Of a stretch of 64,000 nucleotides of DNA, positions 21,372-32,587 are shown piece by piece (the first letter of the stretch is position 1; each line of letters begins with the position of its first letter). The stretch comes from Diploptera punctata (lineage: Eukaryota; Arthropoda; Insecta; Blattodea; Blaberidae), in contig JASPKZ010007534.1 in assembly GCA_030220185.1 (NCBI GenBank), positions 706,001 through 770,000 of the forward strand, in the 5' to 3' direction. A program made the translations under genes and the position numbers. Below the pieces are notes generated by a model. The model saw only the letters and a program-made list of their open reading frames with translations, was not told the origin of the DNA and did not search any database.

Positions 21372-21614
21372 GTGAGTAGCTTTCATTACGTCACTACACG
21401 TGATTCTTATCCCACACTGCGCTGTTTCTCTCTCACAAATTCATATCTCCTTCTGTTTAAGTAGTCCTTCTCTTCGATTCCCTTTTACTTTATAGTTTCC
21501 TGAATATCAATTTCCCAAAAGTGTTTAGGTCGTCAAGAACTCATTCTCCCTCGTGGTACCCATTATTTCTTTTTTCCGCATCTTCAGTTGTACCACGTAA
21601 ACTTTTTCATCAAT

Positions 21615-21631
21615 ACTACTACTACTACTAC

Positions 21632-21662
<31 letters not shown>
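21615..21662. repeat. (ACT)n(AAT)n microsatellite at the Hey exon 2 acceptor
   Basis: Five ACT units and about 11 AAT units end 13 bases before the preferred exon 2 acceptor. Confidence 0.95.
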
Positions 21663-21663
<1 letters not shown>

Positions 21664-21675
21664 TGTGTTTGTGAG

Positions 21676-21893
21676 GTGCTCGTCGCCGGGAGACGCGGAC
21701 AGCTGTCAGATGCTGAGTCGCAAGAAAAGACGCGGAATTATCGAGAAGAGACGACGAGATCGAATAAACACGAGTCTCACGGAGCTGAGACGTCTGGTGC
21801 CCACAGCCTTCGAGAAACAAGGTTCAGCCAAACTAGAGAAGGCGGAGATACTCCAGATGACAGTGGACCACCTCAAGATGCTCCACGCTAAGG
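21676..21893 (+). CDS. Hey: Hey coding exon 2 (bHLH domain)
   Basis: The exon encodes residues 23-96: [11 protein letters not shown], then the bHLH ([18 protein letters not shown] basic region, helix 1, loop [15 protein letters not shown], helix 2 [12 protein letters not shown]). Gly43 replaces the proline that marks Hairy/E(spl) basic regions; this glycine is a hallmark of the Hey subfamily. It ends GCTAAGG before GTAAGT, phase 1. Two acceptors keep the phase: AG at 21674-21675 (used here) and AG at 21701-21702, which would drop nine residues. I prefer the first because Cys-Ser-Ser-Pro-Gly before the bHLH fits insect Hey as I recall it. The acceptor lacks a good pyrimidine tract because an (ACT)n(AAT)n microsatellite (21615-21660) sits in its place. 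Confidence 0.85.
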
Positions 21894-22028
21894 GTAAGTC
21901 CCATTATACTACTTCCTTTTCAATTCAGAGCCACCAAAGTGTGTTTCCTGTTTGAAGTTATTGTTATACCAGATGTCTTCCTGCACATTAATCAGATCAA
22001 ACGTGATATATGCCCCTTTACCACAACT

Positions 22029-22355
22029 AACTCACTTGCACTATCGAACCCACAGGTTCATGGACGCACAAACATACATCCCTATCCTGAGCTAATGCTT
22101 TCCAATCATTCCCTGTATAATCTACTTCCCTCAAATGTTGCATAATGTTATTCTTCCATCTCATTCAAGGTCTACTCAATGTGCACTTTCCCTCTGGTTT
22201 TTTACAAGAGTTCCCATGCCCCTCTTTCATTCCATATTCGTGCCACATGTCCTGCTCATCACACTGTACGGGACTTTATTGTTCTTATTATATCTGATTT
22301 CCTATAAAGACCATGTAGCTCACTGTTATGTAGTCTTCTCCATTCATCTCTCTTA
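22029..22355 (-). mobile_element. LINE-A 3' fragment in Hey intron 2
   Basis: Inverse LINE-A end with hairpin (GAACCCACAGGTTC), 5'-truncated within the post-RT module. It abuts a second inverted fragment. Confidence 0.8.
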
Positions 22356-22357
22356 AC

Positions 22358-22756
22358 TAACTAACCAACCAACTAACTAACTCACTGGCACTATCGAACC
22401 CGTAGGTTCATGGCCGCGCGGACATAAGCTTTCCATATATCCCTATCCTGAGCCATTTTTCAATCATCCCCTGTATAATCTACTTTCCTCAAATCATAGT
22501 TAATGTTATTCTCCCACCTCATTCTTGGTCTACCAACTGGGCGTTTTCCCTCTGGCTTTCCTACAACAAGCTTCCATGTACGTCTTTCATTTCCCATTCG
22601 TGCCACATGTCCTGCTCATCGCAGTCTACGAGACTTAACTGTTCTTATTATACCTGGCTTCCTATAAAAACCATGTAGTTCATTTTTATGTAGTTTTCTC
22701 CATTCACTTGTCTGTTCATCTCTCTTTCGTACAAAAAATGTTGCTAAGAACTTTTA
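22358..22756 (-). mobile_element. LINE-A 3' fragment, tandem with the previous one
   Basis: It starts with the tail (AACTAACTAACTCACTGGCA), the hairpin, and runs into the post-RT module before breaking off at 22756. The two neighbours have different sequence variants, so they are two insertions, not one duplicated copy. Confidence 0.8.
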
Positions 22757-22948
22757 GGCCGGTTTCAAGAACCAAGCTCTCTAGGCCACGCCATCTTCCT
22801 CTTCCGTAAGCCGAGGCTCTCGTTTTTCAATTGTTCCCGGAATAAATATCTTGTTGGAATAGGTTCTGCATGACCCAATAATTAACCACGGAGACACGCT
22901 CTTCGCGGACAGTTTGGTTTTTTAATACCGGCGTTAATATTTTCTCTG
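22757..22948. other. Unrecognised intronic spacer
   Basis: No feature recognised. Confidence 0.4.
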
Positions 22949-22949
22949 T

Positions 22950-23066
22950 CCACCGCTGTGGTCTCGAGGTAGCATGCTGTCCTGTCACGCAGTGGGTTAC
23001 AATTACGCCGATGCCAGGGGAGAACACCAGAAATGTTCAAAACGACAAACTGGGGCATTAAAAAAG
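22950..23066 (+). mobile_element. SINE-1 with internal deletion (head fused to tail A)
   Basis: The head CCACCGCTGTGGTCTCGAGG runs to GTCACGCAGTGGG and then jumps to the last 75 bases of tail A (GTTACAATTACGCC ... GGGGCATTAAAAAAG). The junction lies at a shared GTGGG(T) word. TTTCTCT on both sides may be its target-site duplication. Confidence 0.75.
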
Positions 23067-23089
23067 AAAACCTTTCTCTTTGCGTATTT

Positions 23090-23508
23090 TTTAAATATTC
23101 AAAAATAAAATCAGAAAAGAAACCAAGATAAAAATGTATAATGTTATGGCGGTTCCCACAATATTGTACGGAAGTGAAACTTGGGCTCCAATGAAAAAAA
23201 CAGAAGGATAGAATACAGACGGCGGAGATGAGGTTCCTAAGACAAGTAAAAGGATGTACAAGACTTGATAGAATAAGAAATGAGGATATAAGAGAAGAAT
23301 TGAAAGTACAGCCTTTATTGGATAAAGTCACGAATTACAGACAGAAATGGATTGATCACATGGATGGAATGAGTAAGGAGAGATATCCATTGTTAGCAAG
23401 AAATTATCAAGCAAGAGGAAGACGTGATGTTGGAAGACCTAGAAGACGTTGGGCCGATGCATTATGAAGTCGGAACGGGCAATTGCCTAATCCCTAGAGT
23501 GATGATGA
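23090..23508 (+). mobile_element. LINE-B fragment (post-RT module)
   Basis: Frames read MYNVMAVPTILYGSETW, then EMRFLRQVKGCTRLDRIRN, RQKWIDHMDGMSKERYP and GRRDVGRPRRRW. This lineage is distinct from LINE-A but has the same module. The end is TGATGATGATGATAAT, a GAT tail. Confidence 0.75.
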
Positions 23509-23514
23509 TGATAA

Positions 23515-23642
23515 TTTTTTTAATGCCACCAGGTTGTATTTTATAACATTTTTGGCTTTCTCCCCTGGTATTGGCAGAATTGTAATCCATTTCTCAGGTT
23601 GGGACGCCTGGAAGGCGGAGTTACGTTACCCCGATGATACGT
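23515..23642 (-). mobile_element. SINE-1 tail A fragment
   Basis: Inverse of tail A only (TTTTTAATGCCACCAGG ... GGGACGCCTGGAAGGCGG ... CCCCGATGAT). Confidence 0.7.
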
Positions 23643-24480
23643 GAAGAAGTAATTCTCTTCATGCCCGATGTTGTAGTAACATTTTGAAGAAGGATTTGTG
23701 TGCTAAAAAGAATTACTGGTTCAGGTTGGGTTCAGTTTTCGGTAGATCCGAATTCTCTTCTTAGGGTCGGTAGTTGGTACAGTGCATAGGAAAAACACTT
23801 TAAAATCACTGAAAACTGTTTCTTGTAGAAATAATTGCACATTTATTCACTTCTTAAAGTTCCCAGCAGATTAAGTAAATGTAGGTGGTATTATTCTTCA
23901 CCGTCAATTAAAATTAAATTATTTTCTTTTCTTGAATCAATTATTCTTCTTGTATTAAATATTACATTTTATCTTGAGATCTCTTATTGCTTCTATCTTC
24001 GTTGAAAGTTGTATGCAGCATGACTAGTGCAATTCTTTTATAATTTTAAGAACATTATTACATCACATGATGTTATATTTAAATTCTATTGGTTAATAGT
24101 TCTTTAAATATAAGGTTTAAATTTGATTTGTTAAATAAGAAAGTTTATTGTTTTAACATCCAATCAGAGTTTAGTTTACTTTCATTTACGAATATGAAGT
24201 TAGGCAGGTGTTATTACAGTTATAACAGAAGGATTTATAATTTGACTAACAATGACTTAAAACAATTTTTAAATGCATTATTTAGAAAAACTGTTATGTA
24301 GTACAATTTCTTTAATTGTTACTGAGACATTTTTATTCAACAATAACCAACAATTAATTATTTAGATGTTTTTATTTAAGTTATATTTAAATATTAAAAG
24401 AATTTTAAAATATAAAATTATTAACTAAAACTTTCATATTTATTATAATCTTAAAATTCTGCTTTATACGATGGATGATA
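23643..24480. other. Hey intron 2, AT-rich unrecognised DNA
   Basis: Very AT-rich, with a meaningless 70-codon frame (24089-24301). No repeat recognised. Confidence 0.45.
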
Positions 24481-24484
24481 AATG

Positions 24485-24660
24485 ATAATGAAGCGCCAGG
24501 AGAGTTCTTAACCTAAATTCCAGACCATGGGCAACCACAGGAATAATTGCCTTTAAGGGGAAAAAAAATCCTATTGTTGGATGGAAATCGAACCCGGGAC
24601 CTCATGAACTGTAGTGAGAAGCTCTGACTACTAGTCTATGAGACTGGTCCTTCCCACAAA
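24485..24660 (-). mobile_element. SINE-5 (tRNA-headed), minus strand
   Basis: On the minus strand the head reads GACTAGTAGTCAGAGC, then the B box GGTCCCGGGTTCGATTTCC, then CCACAGGAATAATTCC-type tail sequence. Its first bases include TGTGGGAA (24658-24651), so that CSL-type word is SINE-borne. Confidence 0.65.
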
Positions 24661-25292
24661 GTAACAGTCCATGTTTCACATCCATGGAGCTTGCAACAAG
24701 TAGCGGCTCCAGGGGAGGACAGGCCTACTGTGTGGCTGCTGAACCAACCACCTCCCGGACCTGTTTTGCAGAGTCTGACATCGCGCCTAGCGTAAAGTTA
24801 ACGGTCACACGTGCAAGAGGAAGTTGCAGCGGAAGTGCCGTCATGTGGTGGTACAGGTGCACCGGAGGGGTTTACAACCTGCTGTTCCACACTCAAAATT
24901 TCAGTTTTGTTACGTAATGACGCTCTATAACATTTTAAACAATATTGTTTTTAAATGTGAAGTTTGTTCATTTGATTTATGACGTAATCAAGTGCACCCA
25001 GCGATATATCACTTCAGCAAATTTAAATCTTCGTATGGCCTATATTTTTATTTTACCCTATGTCTTCTTGTAATCTTGTAAGCCCACGTTTATCTTAACA
25101 GAGATTTAGTCGCTCTCCCCCTACAGGGAAGAATTTGAACCATACTAATTTAGTTACACTTGTTTTCCTATAGATGTAATTTTGAGTGGTCCGTGGTCAG
25201 CGTTCCGCCTCATACTGACATCTAGGAAACCAAGGTAGTACTAGGACGGGAAAATTCGGTAAATTTTGCTTAGAGGCATTTTCATTCAGGCT
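24661..25292. other. Hey intron 2, unrecognised; GC-richer at 24690-24880
   Basis: A plus-strand frame (24684-24917) runs through the GC-richer part, but has no recognisable domain or splice sites. The rest is AT-rich. Confidence 0.35.
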
Positions 25293-25294
25293 TA

Positions 25295-25472
25295 AGGATT
25301 TTTTTCGAGCCTCAAAATCTTCAGACTCGCGACCTACGGCTTAAAGTCCCTCCCGGAGGACTTGCTTCTTGGATTTTTCCGTCCTAAAAAGATCCATCGA
25401 TCTCGGCCGGGTTTGAACCCGCGACCCTCGGGACCAGAGGCAAGGAGCATAACCACTAGTTGACCGCATCCG
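25295..25472 (-). mobile_element. SINE-3 copy, minus strand
   Basis: Minus strand: head with CCTCTGGTCCCGAGGG, B box CGCGGGTTCAAACCCGG, then GATCTTTTTAGGACGG and AGTCCTCCGGGAGGGAC. Other copies are at 9895, 38108, 53885 and probably 55597. Confidence 0.75.
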
Positions 25473-25481
25473 ATTTTACCC

Positions 25482-25483
<2 letters not shown>

Positions 25484-25525
<42 letters not shown>
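25484..25525. repeat. (TAA)n microsatellite
   Basis: About 14 units, lying between SINE-3 and SINE-1. Confidence 0.95.
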
Positions 25526-25526
<1 letters not shown>

Positions 25527-25552
25527 TCTTTTTAAATGTTAAATTGAAGATA

Positions 25553-25935
25553 TTTTTTAATGCCCCAGCATCGTCCTTTTTTTTTGGACATTTCTGGTGT
25601 TCTGTCCTGGCATTGGCGTAATTGTAACCCACTTCTGAGGTTGGGCCCCTGGAAGGTGGGGTTACGTTGCCCCGATGGTATGACGGGTGATGATGATGAT
25701 AATGGTGCGCCAGGAGAGTCCCTAATCCTAAGCTTAATCTAAGATGAATATGAATGATGATGATTGCGATGACCATATGATTTCGGGGACCGTTTGGGCC
25801 TTAAAGTTTCCTGACATTTGTCTTACAGGTGAGGAAAAACCTCACCCAGGAAACTGTCCCGACCGGGGATCGAACCCGGGCCCTCTGCGTGACAAGGCAG
25901 CACGCTACCTCGAGGCCACAGCGGTGGACACCGAA
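25553..25935 (-). mobile_element. SINE-1 with tail A, full length, minus strand
   Basis: Tail A, a (GAT)n linker, the shared body, the B box as GGGGATCGAACCCGGG and the head CTACCTCGAGGCCACAGCGG are all present. It is the best full-length tail-A copy. Confidence 0.85.
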
Positions 25936-25937
25936 GA

Positions 25938-26350
25938 AATATAAAACTATCATATTTCCAGTTATATTGTATGAATGCGAAACGTGGACTTAAAGAAGAA
26001 GAAAATATGAGTATTTGAGAATAAAGTTCTTACGAAAATATTTGACACAGAGAGAGACGAACAGACAGGTGAATGGAGAAGACTGCATAACAGTGAGTTA
26101 CATGTTTTTTTTATAGGAAACCAGATATAATAAGAACAGGTAAGCCTCGTAGACTGCGATGAGCAGGACATGTGGGACGAATGGGGAAAGCAGAAGGGAA
26201 GCTCTCAGTAGGTAGACCAAGAATGAAGAGGGAGAATAACATTAACGATTGTTTGTGCGAGGAAGCCGAATTATAGAGACGAATTAAACATTTAGGCGAG
26301 GATACGGATGTAAGGACAGCTTATGTCTGCGCGGGTATGAAACTCTAGGT
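25938..26350 (+). mobile_element. LINE-A fragment, degraded
   Basis: From IPVILYECET-like residues through PDIIRTGKPRRLR to a worn 3' end. It has frequent indels. Confidence 0.7.
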
Positions 26351-26440
26351 TCGAAATAGCCATTGACTTTCGTTAGTAACAGGGTGTAAATGCAAAAATA
26401 TAAAATTTTAAAGAATTTTAGGGTTAATAAATTCTATCTT

Positions 26441-26781
26441 GAACAGGTGAATGGAGAAGACTGCATAACAGTGAATTACATGGTCTTTATAAGAAGCCAG
26501 ATATAATGAGAACAGTTAAGTATCGTAGACTGCGATGGGCAGGACATGTTGCACGTATGGGGAATGAAAGAGGTGCACGGAAGCTTCTTGTAGGAAAACG
26601 TGAGGGAAAACGCCCAGTTGGTAGACCAAGAATGAGGTGGGAGAATAACATAAACTATGATTTGAGGGAAGGAGATTATACAGGGAATGATTGGAAAACA
26701 TTTTCTCAGGATAGGGATATATGGAAAGTTTATTTCCGCGCGGCCATGAACCTACGGGTTCGATAGTGCCAATTAGTTAGT
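26441..26781 (+). mobile_element. LINE-A, 341-bp truncated insertion with 13-bp target-site duplication
   Basis: The insertion is flanked by TAAATTCTATCTT at 26428-26440 and 26782-26794. It holds only the last 100 codons of the post-RT module, the hairpin (GAACC 26748-26752, GGTTC 26757-26761) and the AATTAGTTAGT tail. This copy defines the 3' end of LINE-A. Confidence 0.95.
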
Positions 26782-26829
26782 TAAATTCTATCTTCAAGCC
26801 ACAGTTAGTCCAAAACATTCAAGACTAAA

Positions 26830-27205
26830 AGTAGGCCTATATAAAACACTGGCTCATCCAACTCTTTTGTATGGTAGCGAAGTATGGACATTGAAACAGA
26901 AGGATATACAGAGACTTAGATCTGCTGAAATGAGATATCTTCGGAGGACTGCAGGATACACACTACTAGATCACAAAAAATGAAGACATCTTAGAAGAAT
27001 TACACATGGAACCTTTAGAAAACAAAATTTCTGATTATAAGTCAAGATGGATGCAACATGTTCATCGAATGGAAGGTCACATGATACCCAAACAAATGTT
27101 AAGATATCAACCTGCAGGAAGAAGAAGACCAGGACGTCCACTCAAAAGACTTCTGGATGGTGTTTCTCTTGAGGTGGAAACAGGTCAACAACTGGCCTAA
27201 ATTAG
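26830..27205 (+). mobile_element. LINE-C fragment
   Basis: Reads LYKTLAHPTLLYGSEVWTLK, then EMRYLRRTAGYTLLDHKK, HVHRMEGHMIPKQMLRYQP and GRPLKRLLDG, with one frameshift near 26980. The same lineage is inserted at 33479-33882. Confidence 0.8.
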
Positions 27206-27227
27206 TGACTGTACTGTGATACTTTGG

Positions 27228-27511
27228 CACGCAGTAGCGTAGTGGTTAAGACACTGAGCTACAAGCCGGAGGGTCGAGGGTTCAAGTCCCGTTGGGGTCA
27301 GGATTTTTAAACTAACCCAAACCCTCTGGCGGCACTATGGCCCTGGGGTCGACTCAGCCTCTAACGGAAATGAGTACCAGACGCTTGTTCTGGGGGTAAA
27401 GGCGGCCGTCACGCAGGGCTGACAACCCGGCTAGAAAAAGTGCCTTAACCTCCTACTACCCCAAGGGCCTCCGGGTCTGTTGTGGGATCACTTTACTTTA
27501 CTTTACTTATT
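27228..27511 (+). mobile_element. SINE-2 copy 2 with 16-bp target-site duplication
   Basis: TACTGTGATACTTTGG flanks the copy at 27212-27227 and 27512-27527. Same head and body as copy 1 with a longer tail of CTTTA repeats. Confidence 0.95.
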
Positions 27512-27644
27512 TACTGTGATACTTTGGTTAGCAACTATAAACGTAAAATGTATAATTTTAAAATGAAGTTATGCAATTTATAACAACAGGGAGATTAGAA
27601 TTTAGAATTATGTAGCATTAGAGTTAGAACCCACGCTATTAAAA

Positions 27645-28796
27645 TGCAATAAAACCTGTCTATGAAGGAACATGACGGTTCCTTAAATATATTTCCGTGT
27701 TGGCAGTTTTCCTTCTTATAAAGGGTTCCCAAATTACAAGCTTGAATTTTCTCAAGCAGTGTAAGGGTTTTACATGCACGCTTTAAAGACATAACGTATT
27801 GAACTGAAATACAGACAAAATAGTGTATGTAACACGGCTCAATTTGCACGGCAATACAAAACAACTTTATTACACAAAAGCGAGAAGGAACTCAACTACA
27901 GGAAGACTGAAGAGTTTCCCAACTCCCTCGCAGGTTACGTAAGCAGCCGAGGAAAAGCGAGGGATTCCCCGCTGTCACACATAAGCAAGGGTATCCCCGC
28001 AATACAATGGCAACACAAGAAGGTAAAGCGATATAATGCAGAATTTTCACATGTGGTCATTAATACTGTAATTAGAACGTGCTTAAGAATAATTTTCCGT
28101 CTTACTGAGGTAAAAATTAACTATTTGTACTTTAAAAACCATTCCGTTTCCGCGTTATGAAGGTTTCCGGCTTATACAGGACGATTTTACATATAAAATC
28201 ATAAAAGAGTTTTTTTTTCAATCTCTACTTACTTACTTACTCACTGGCACTATGGAACCCGTGGGTTCATGGCCGCGCGGACATAATCTCTCCACACATC
28301 CCTATCCTGATTGACTACCTTCACCTGGCGACTTAACTTCCTGTAAAGCGACTATATCCAATGGCGATTTATCTAATTCCCGCGTTAATATCTCTAGCGC
28401 CCCGCTATTGTATAAAGTCCTAACATTCCATGTTCCTAGGAACATGTCCCTGTGTTTGAGCCTTTGGTATGGGTTCCCTGAAGTAGTCCCCGCCCGGAGA
28501 ACCGAATGGGGGACTATTTGACCTCCGGAAAATTTTACCCCAGTTGAACCCATGCCCGCATTTATTGACGGTTGTATTTTTACGGTGAAAGATCGTTACT
28601 CTTTCGACCAAGGTACTTTTTTCGTCTGGCTTATCACCTTCGACCAGTTCGGCATGGGCAACCCTATCGGCAGCAATGCTACCGCCGGCATAGCTCTCAG
28701 GATCATTTAAGCCACTCCACCACCACAATTAAAGATACAGGTTTCCTTCTTATAAAGGTTCCGGCTAAGACAGGTTTTACTGTAATATAGTTTTAC
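27645..28796. mobile_element. Candidate pogo/Tigger-like non-autonomous element, interrupted
   Basis: The left end has CAATAAAACCTGTCTATGAA; near 28722-28796 the inverse words GGTTCCGGCTAAGACAGG and TTTTACTGTA occur; internal repeats of the same motif lie at 27715 and 28165-28190. The TAAAACCTGTCT terminus is reminiscent of Tigger elements. A rearranged LINE-A piece (28212-28720) interrupts it. No transposase. Confidence 0.35.
28212..28720 (-). mobile_element. LINE-A-like copy: 5' endonuclease region joined to 3' tip
   Basis: On the minus strand a Pro/Gly-rich leader is followed by FLGTWNVRTLYNSGALEIL and LDIVALQEVKSPGEG, the N-terminus of an APE-type endonuclease as in RTE LINEs. It then jumps at about 28313 to the LINE-A 3' end (hairpin GAACCCGTGGGTTC at 28255-28268). 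Everything between, about 2.5 kb by family size, is deleted. Confidence 0.75.
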
Positions 28797-29114
28797 GACC
28801 AAACATTTTTTCTGATAAAAGGTAATTTGGCGATGTCTGAATGTCCGGACATTGCGCATGCGTCGGTGAGAAAATAAATGTAGCAGGTGTTTACTGGTAA
28901 ATGATAAAAACAAGATCATGTTCCGCTTCATCAGGCGACCAGCACGCAGCGGCGGACTGGCTCATTCCTGTAGGGATCTTCCATTCACTAGACAACAGAC
29001 CGTGTAGTACTAAAGCAGGAAGTCATTGCCATTGCTACAGTTGACGTGAACAACTCGCTGTAGGGTAGGGGTCGGGTGAGCGTGTTCAGACAGAAATTCA
29101 ATCAATTAAGATTG
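28797..29114. other. Unrecognised intronic DNA
   Basis: Balanced composition around 28930-29090, no frame or repeat recognised. Confidence 0.35.
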
Positions 29115-29126
29115 CAATTTAGATAT

Positions 29127-29437
29127 CCATCCATAGTAATTCTGCCTGAGGGCAGGTCTTTCATTGCAATCATAGCATTTTCATGCTAGGCTTTGCAGCC
29201 TTACTAGGAATTATAGGTGTGGTAGCTTCCCGTTGCTTTCCACACCGGTGAAGGATGATGATGATGGCCGGATGATTTTTAGGGGACCGTTGGGCCCTAA
29301 GCTTCCTGACATTTGTCTTACAAGTAAGGAAAAACCCCGAAAAAATCCTCATCCAGGAGCCTGTCCCAACTGGGAATCGAACCCGGGCCCGGTGCGTGAC
29401 AAGGCAGCACGCTATCTCGAGACCACAGTGGTGGACC
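29127..29437 (-). mobile_element. SINE-1 with tail B, 12-bp target-site duplication
   Basis: CAATTTAGATAT flanks it at 29115-29126 and 29438-29449. Minus strand: head, B box CGGGTTCGATTCCC, body, (ATC)n linker, then tail B (ACACCGGTG-type, GGAAAGCAACGGGAAGCTAC, GCCCTCAGGCAGAATTAC). Confidence 0.9.
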
Positions 29438-29479
29438 CAATTTAGATATTCATTCATTCATTGTGTTCTGCTCAAGAGC

Positions 29480-29945
29480 AGGTCTTTCACTGCAAACTCA
29501 GCATTCTCCACTCTTTCCTTAACTCAGCTTTCCTTTTTGTATCTCCATACAAACCATTTATTTTAATATTGTCTATCATCTGATGTCTTTTTCTGCCTCT
29601 AACTTTCTTTCCGTTGACCATTCCTTCTAGGGCATCCGTCAGCAGGCAGTTTCTTCGTAGCCAGTGGCCAATCCAATTTCTTTTCCTCCTCTTTATGAGT
29701 TCCAGCATTGTTCTTCCTTCACCCACTCTGTCTAGCACACCTTCATTTCTTACTTTGTCCATTTTATACGTTCCATTCTTCTCCACATCCACATCTCAAA
29801 AGCTTCCAGTCGCTTTTCCCAATTCCGTCGTAATGTCCAAGTCTTTGCACCATACAATGCTACACTCCACACAAAACACTTCACAAGCCTCTTCAGTAAT
29901 TATTTTGCCAAAGGTCCACAGGAAATGCTTCTTTTCTTAGAGAAA
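29480..29945 (-). mobile_element. LINE-L fragment
   Basis: Minus strand: CLWTFGKIITEEA-like start, then MDKVRNEGVLDRVGEGR, RRKRNWIGHWLRRNCLLTD and KVRGRKRHQMID. It is another lineage carrying a post-RT module variant (GRKRHQM in place of GRPRMRW). Confidence 0.7.
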
Positions 29946-30128
29946 TATTTGTTAGATAATTTTTCCACTCTATAGAGATAGATCACTTTTGCACACAATT
30001 CTGTATTAAATTGTTAATATTTAGTTATTAGCAAGTTATTTTGCCTTCAAATTGTCTGTATATGTTTCCAATAGGATGAGAGATTAACATGTATATGATA
30101 TAATAAAGGTAATAGCCTCAAAATGAGC

Positions 30129-30130
<2 letters not shown>
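29946..30130. other. Unrecognised spacer
   Basis: AT-rich; nothing recognised. Confidence 0.4.
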
Positions 30131-30168
<38 letters not shown>

Positions 30169-30171
<3 letters not shown>

Positions 30172-30656
30172 TTCGTGTCACGTTGTTTGTCCGCGATGGA
30201 ATCCTAAACTACTGAACCGATTTTAATAAAATTTTGCACACTATGTGCAGTTTGATCAAACTTGAGACTTAGGGTAGTTTATAACTAAATTTATAGTTAC
30301 ATTATTTTTTTTATTGCAAATTATTTGTTTATTATTTAACAAAGAGTTATAATTATCTGTGAGTTCCATACGATTCTAACAGATGGCGGTGTAAGGTAAT
30401 TTGGTAAGGTAATTGGTTTATTATTTAACAAAGAGAGATCCAGATGGCTGTGCTTTTTGTTACAACCGCGAATTTCAATTGAATTACAAATATTGATTAT
30501 TTCATAATTTAAGTGTGTTCAGTGTTTATTTTATTTTCAATATTATTAATTTCGTGTGTAAGTATTAGTTTTAAGTAATCTGGCTGAAAGACAGCAACTT
30601 AATTTAAATTTTTAACGTATACCTTAGCCACAGCAACGTGTGGCCTGGACTTCTAG
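30169..30656 (+). mobile_element. HEL-1 Helitron-like element, copy 1
   Basis: Starts TTTCGTGTCACGTTGTTTG, ends with a short hairpin (GCCACAGCAACGTGTGGC) followed by TGGACTTCTAG and host T (30657): the Helitron 3' signature. It is flanked on both sides by (TA)n (30131-30168 and 30659-30700). Non-autonomous; its own 5' TC is not clear here. Confidence 0.8.
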
Positions 30657-30702
<46 letters not shown>

Positions 30703-30703
<1 letters not shown>

Positions 30704-31290
30704 TTTCGCCGTTATCATTAATTTTCTCCTCTCCAAAAGGACCGACCACTTCACTTCCAATCCTGGTGCCATTTCTACCATTAAAATCTCCCATCATAAT
30801 AATTTCTCTTGAGTTCCCAATTTCGCTTATTACGTTATTCAAGTTTCCATAGAACTCATCTATCTTCGTAGGCGATTCATCTTGGCTTATGCCATACACT
30901 CCTAGAATTGTAACTTATTTCCGAAAAATATTTATATTCATTTTGATATTTACATTTATGCCTCCCAACAAGTCATAAATTTCTTCTTAATTATTATTGA
31001 AATTCCTCTCTGCGCTCGTTTATGTTTCTCTACTCCGCTGAAAAAATGCATATATGGACCTTTAACTTCTGAATCTTTTCCTTTCTTTTTTGTTTCTGTT
31101 ATCCCGGCTGATGTACCCTGTGAGGGCCCCTTATCTTGGTACAGATACTGCTGCCTTACAGTTCGTCATTGGCTTGACAAAGGCTAGAGGAAGAAAACCT
31201 TGACCAAAAATTACCTGGTCCTCCAGGTTGGGGGTTGATGCATCAGACCAGCTCCCTGTTCGTCACAATAAACATAACAATGCTAAAAAG
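30703..31290 (-). mobile_element. LINE endonuclease fragment (RTE-type), minus strand
   Basis: Minus strand: GPYMHFFSGVEKHKRAQRGI, then after a break YGISQDESPTKIDEFYGNL and REIIMMGDFNGRNGTRIGSE, ending at a (TA)n. GDFNGRxG and the SGV-x5-RAxxG segment are standard in APE endonucleases of RTE LINEs. The 5' leader extends to about 31290. Confidence 0.75.
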
Positions 31291-31329
31291 CCTAAAGATT
31301 TAAAGCCGGACGGATATATATATATATAT

Positions 31330-31675
31330 TTTGCAACAATTTGTAGTTTGTGGATTAGATCTGTTTTCGGAGCAACTATTTAATTCTATGTAACGTTTTA
31401 ACGGTACTCGATGTTTCTTGGCAACAACTATGCTATTGTATTAAGCACAGATGGCACGTGCGCTCGGACGGAAACAGTCCGTCTCTGGTGGAACTGTAGC
31501 ACACGTTTCTGCGGTCAGCCTCACATCACACGATCCGTGGAAATTAGCTCCAGCGGTTTACAGTTCTCACGTCGACAGAGCGCTGACCCCGCGCGCACCA
31601 TCAACCCTCAATACACATTATAGCCTATATATATTTTTTATTATTGTTTTATATATATAACAAAAAAAAAGTAAG
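31330..31675. other. Unrecognised, CpG-rich core at 31445-31605
   Basis: The core includes GGCACGTGCGC and GACGGAAACAGTCCGTC (a small inverted repeat). No conserved frame. Unknown. Confidence 0.3.
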
Positions 31676-31686
31676 CAATTAATTAA

Positions 31687-32579
31687 AATGGTTTTGTACT
31701 AGAGCATGCCATCAAATCTTTAGAGGATGAGGAAGGCTTACAACTCAATGGTATTAATAAGCTGTTGGTTTATGCTGATGATGTAGTACTACTGGCCGAT
31801 AGCGAGGAGATACTAAAGGCCAACACGCACACACTATTGAGTAACACTAAGAAATTAGGACTGGAAGTAAATATCAATAAAACTAAATATATGGTCACAC
31901 GTAGAAATGCATTATATAATGGAAATGGACAGCTAATGACAATTTTGAGGAAGTGGCTGAATTCAAATACCTAGGAACAATAATCACAAATAGGAATGAG
32001 ATGCGCAAAGAAATTAAACATAGGCTCATTTCTGGAAATGTGTGCTATTATGCATTGCAGAGACTCTTGATGTCCCAACTCCTTTCAAAAAACGTTAAAC
32101 TGAAAATATATAAAACTGTTATTCTACCAGTTATATTATATGGGTGCGAAGGGGGGGACTCTTACTTCAAGGGAGGAGAAAAGATTACGATTATTTGAGA
32201 ATAAAATTCTTAGGAATAATTTTAGATCAAAGAGAGATGAACGGACAGGTGAATGGAGAAGACTACATAACAATGAATTACATGGTCTTTATAGGAAGCC
32301 GGATATAATAAGAACAGTAAGTCTCGTAGACTGCGATGGGCAGTACATGTGGCACGTATCGGGAATGAAAGACTTGCATGGAAGCTTCTTGTAGGAAAAC
32401 CAGAGGGAAAACGCCCAGTTGGTAGACCAAGAATGAGGTGGGAGAACAACATTAACTATGATTAGGGAAGTAGATTATACAGGGAATGATTGGAAAGCAT
32501 TAGCTGAGGATAGGGATGTATGGAGAGCTTATGTCCGCGCGGCCATGAACCTACGGGTTCTGCAGTGCCAGTGAGTTAG
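31687..32579 (+). mobile_element. LINE-A copy with YADD box
   Basis: Encodes NKLLVYADDVVLLADSEE and onward to the hairpin, with frameshifts at about 31945, 32145 and 32310. TTAATTAA at 31679-31686 and 32580-32587 is a probable target-site duplication next to the GAGTTAG tail. Confidence 0.85.
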
Positions 32580-32587
32580 TTAATTAA

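Noticed and set aside
24684..24917. 77-codon ORF in Hey intron 2 as an alternative Hey exon
   Set aside because: No acceptor or donor in phase with Hey exons 2 and 3.
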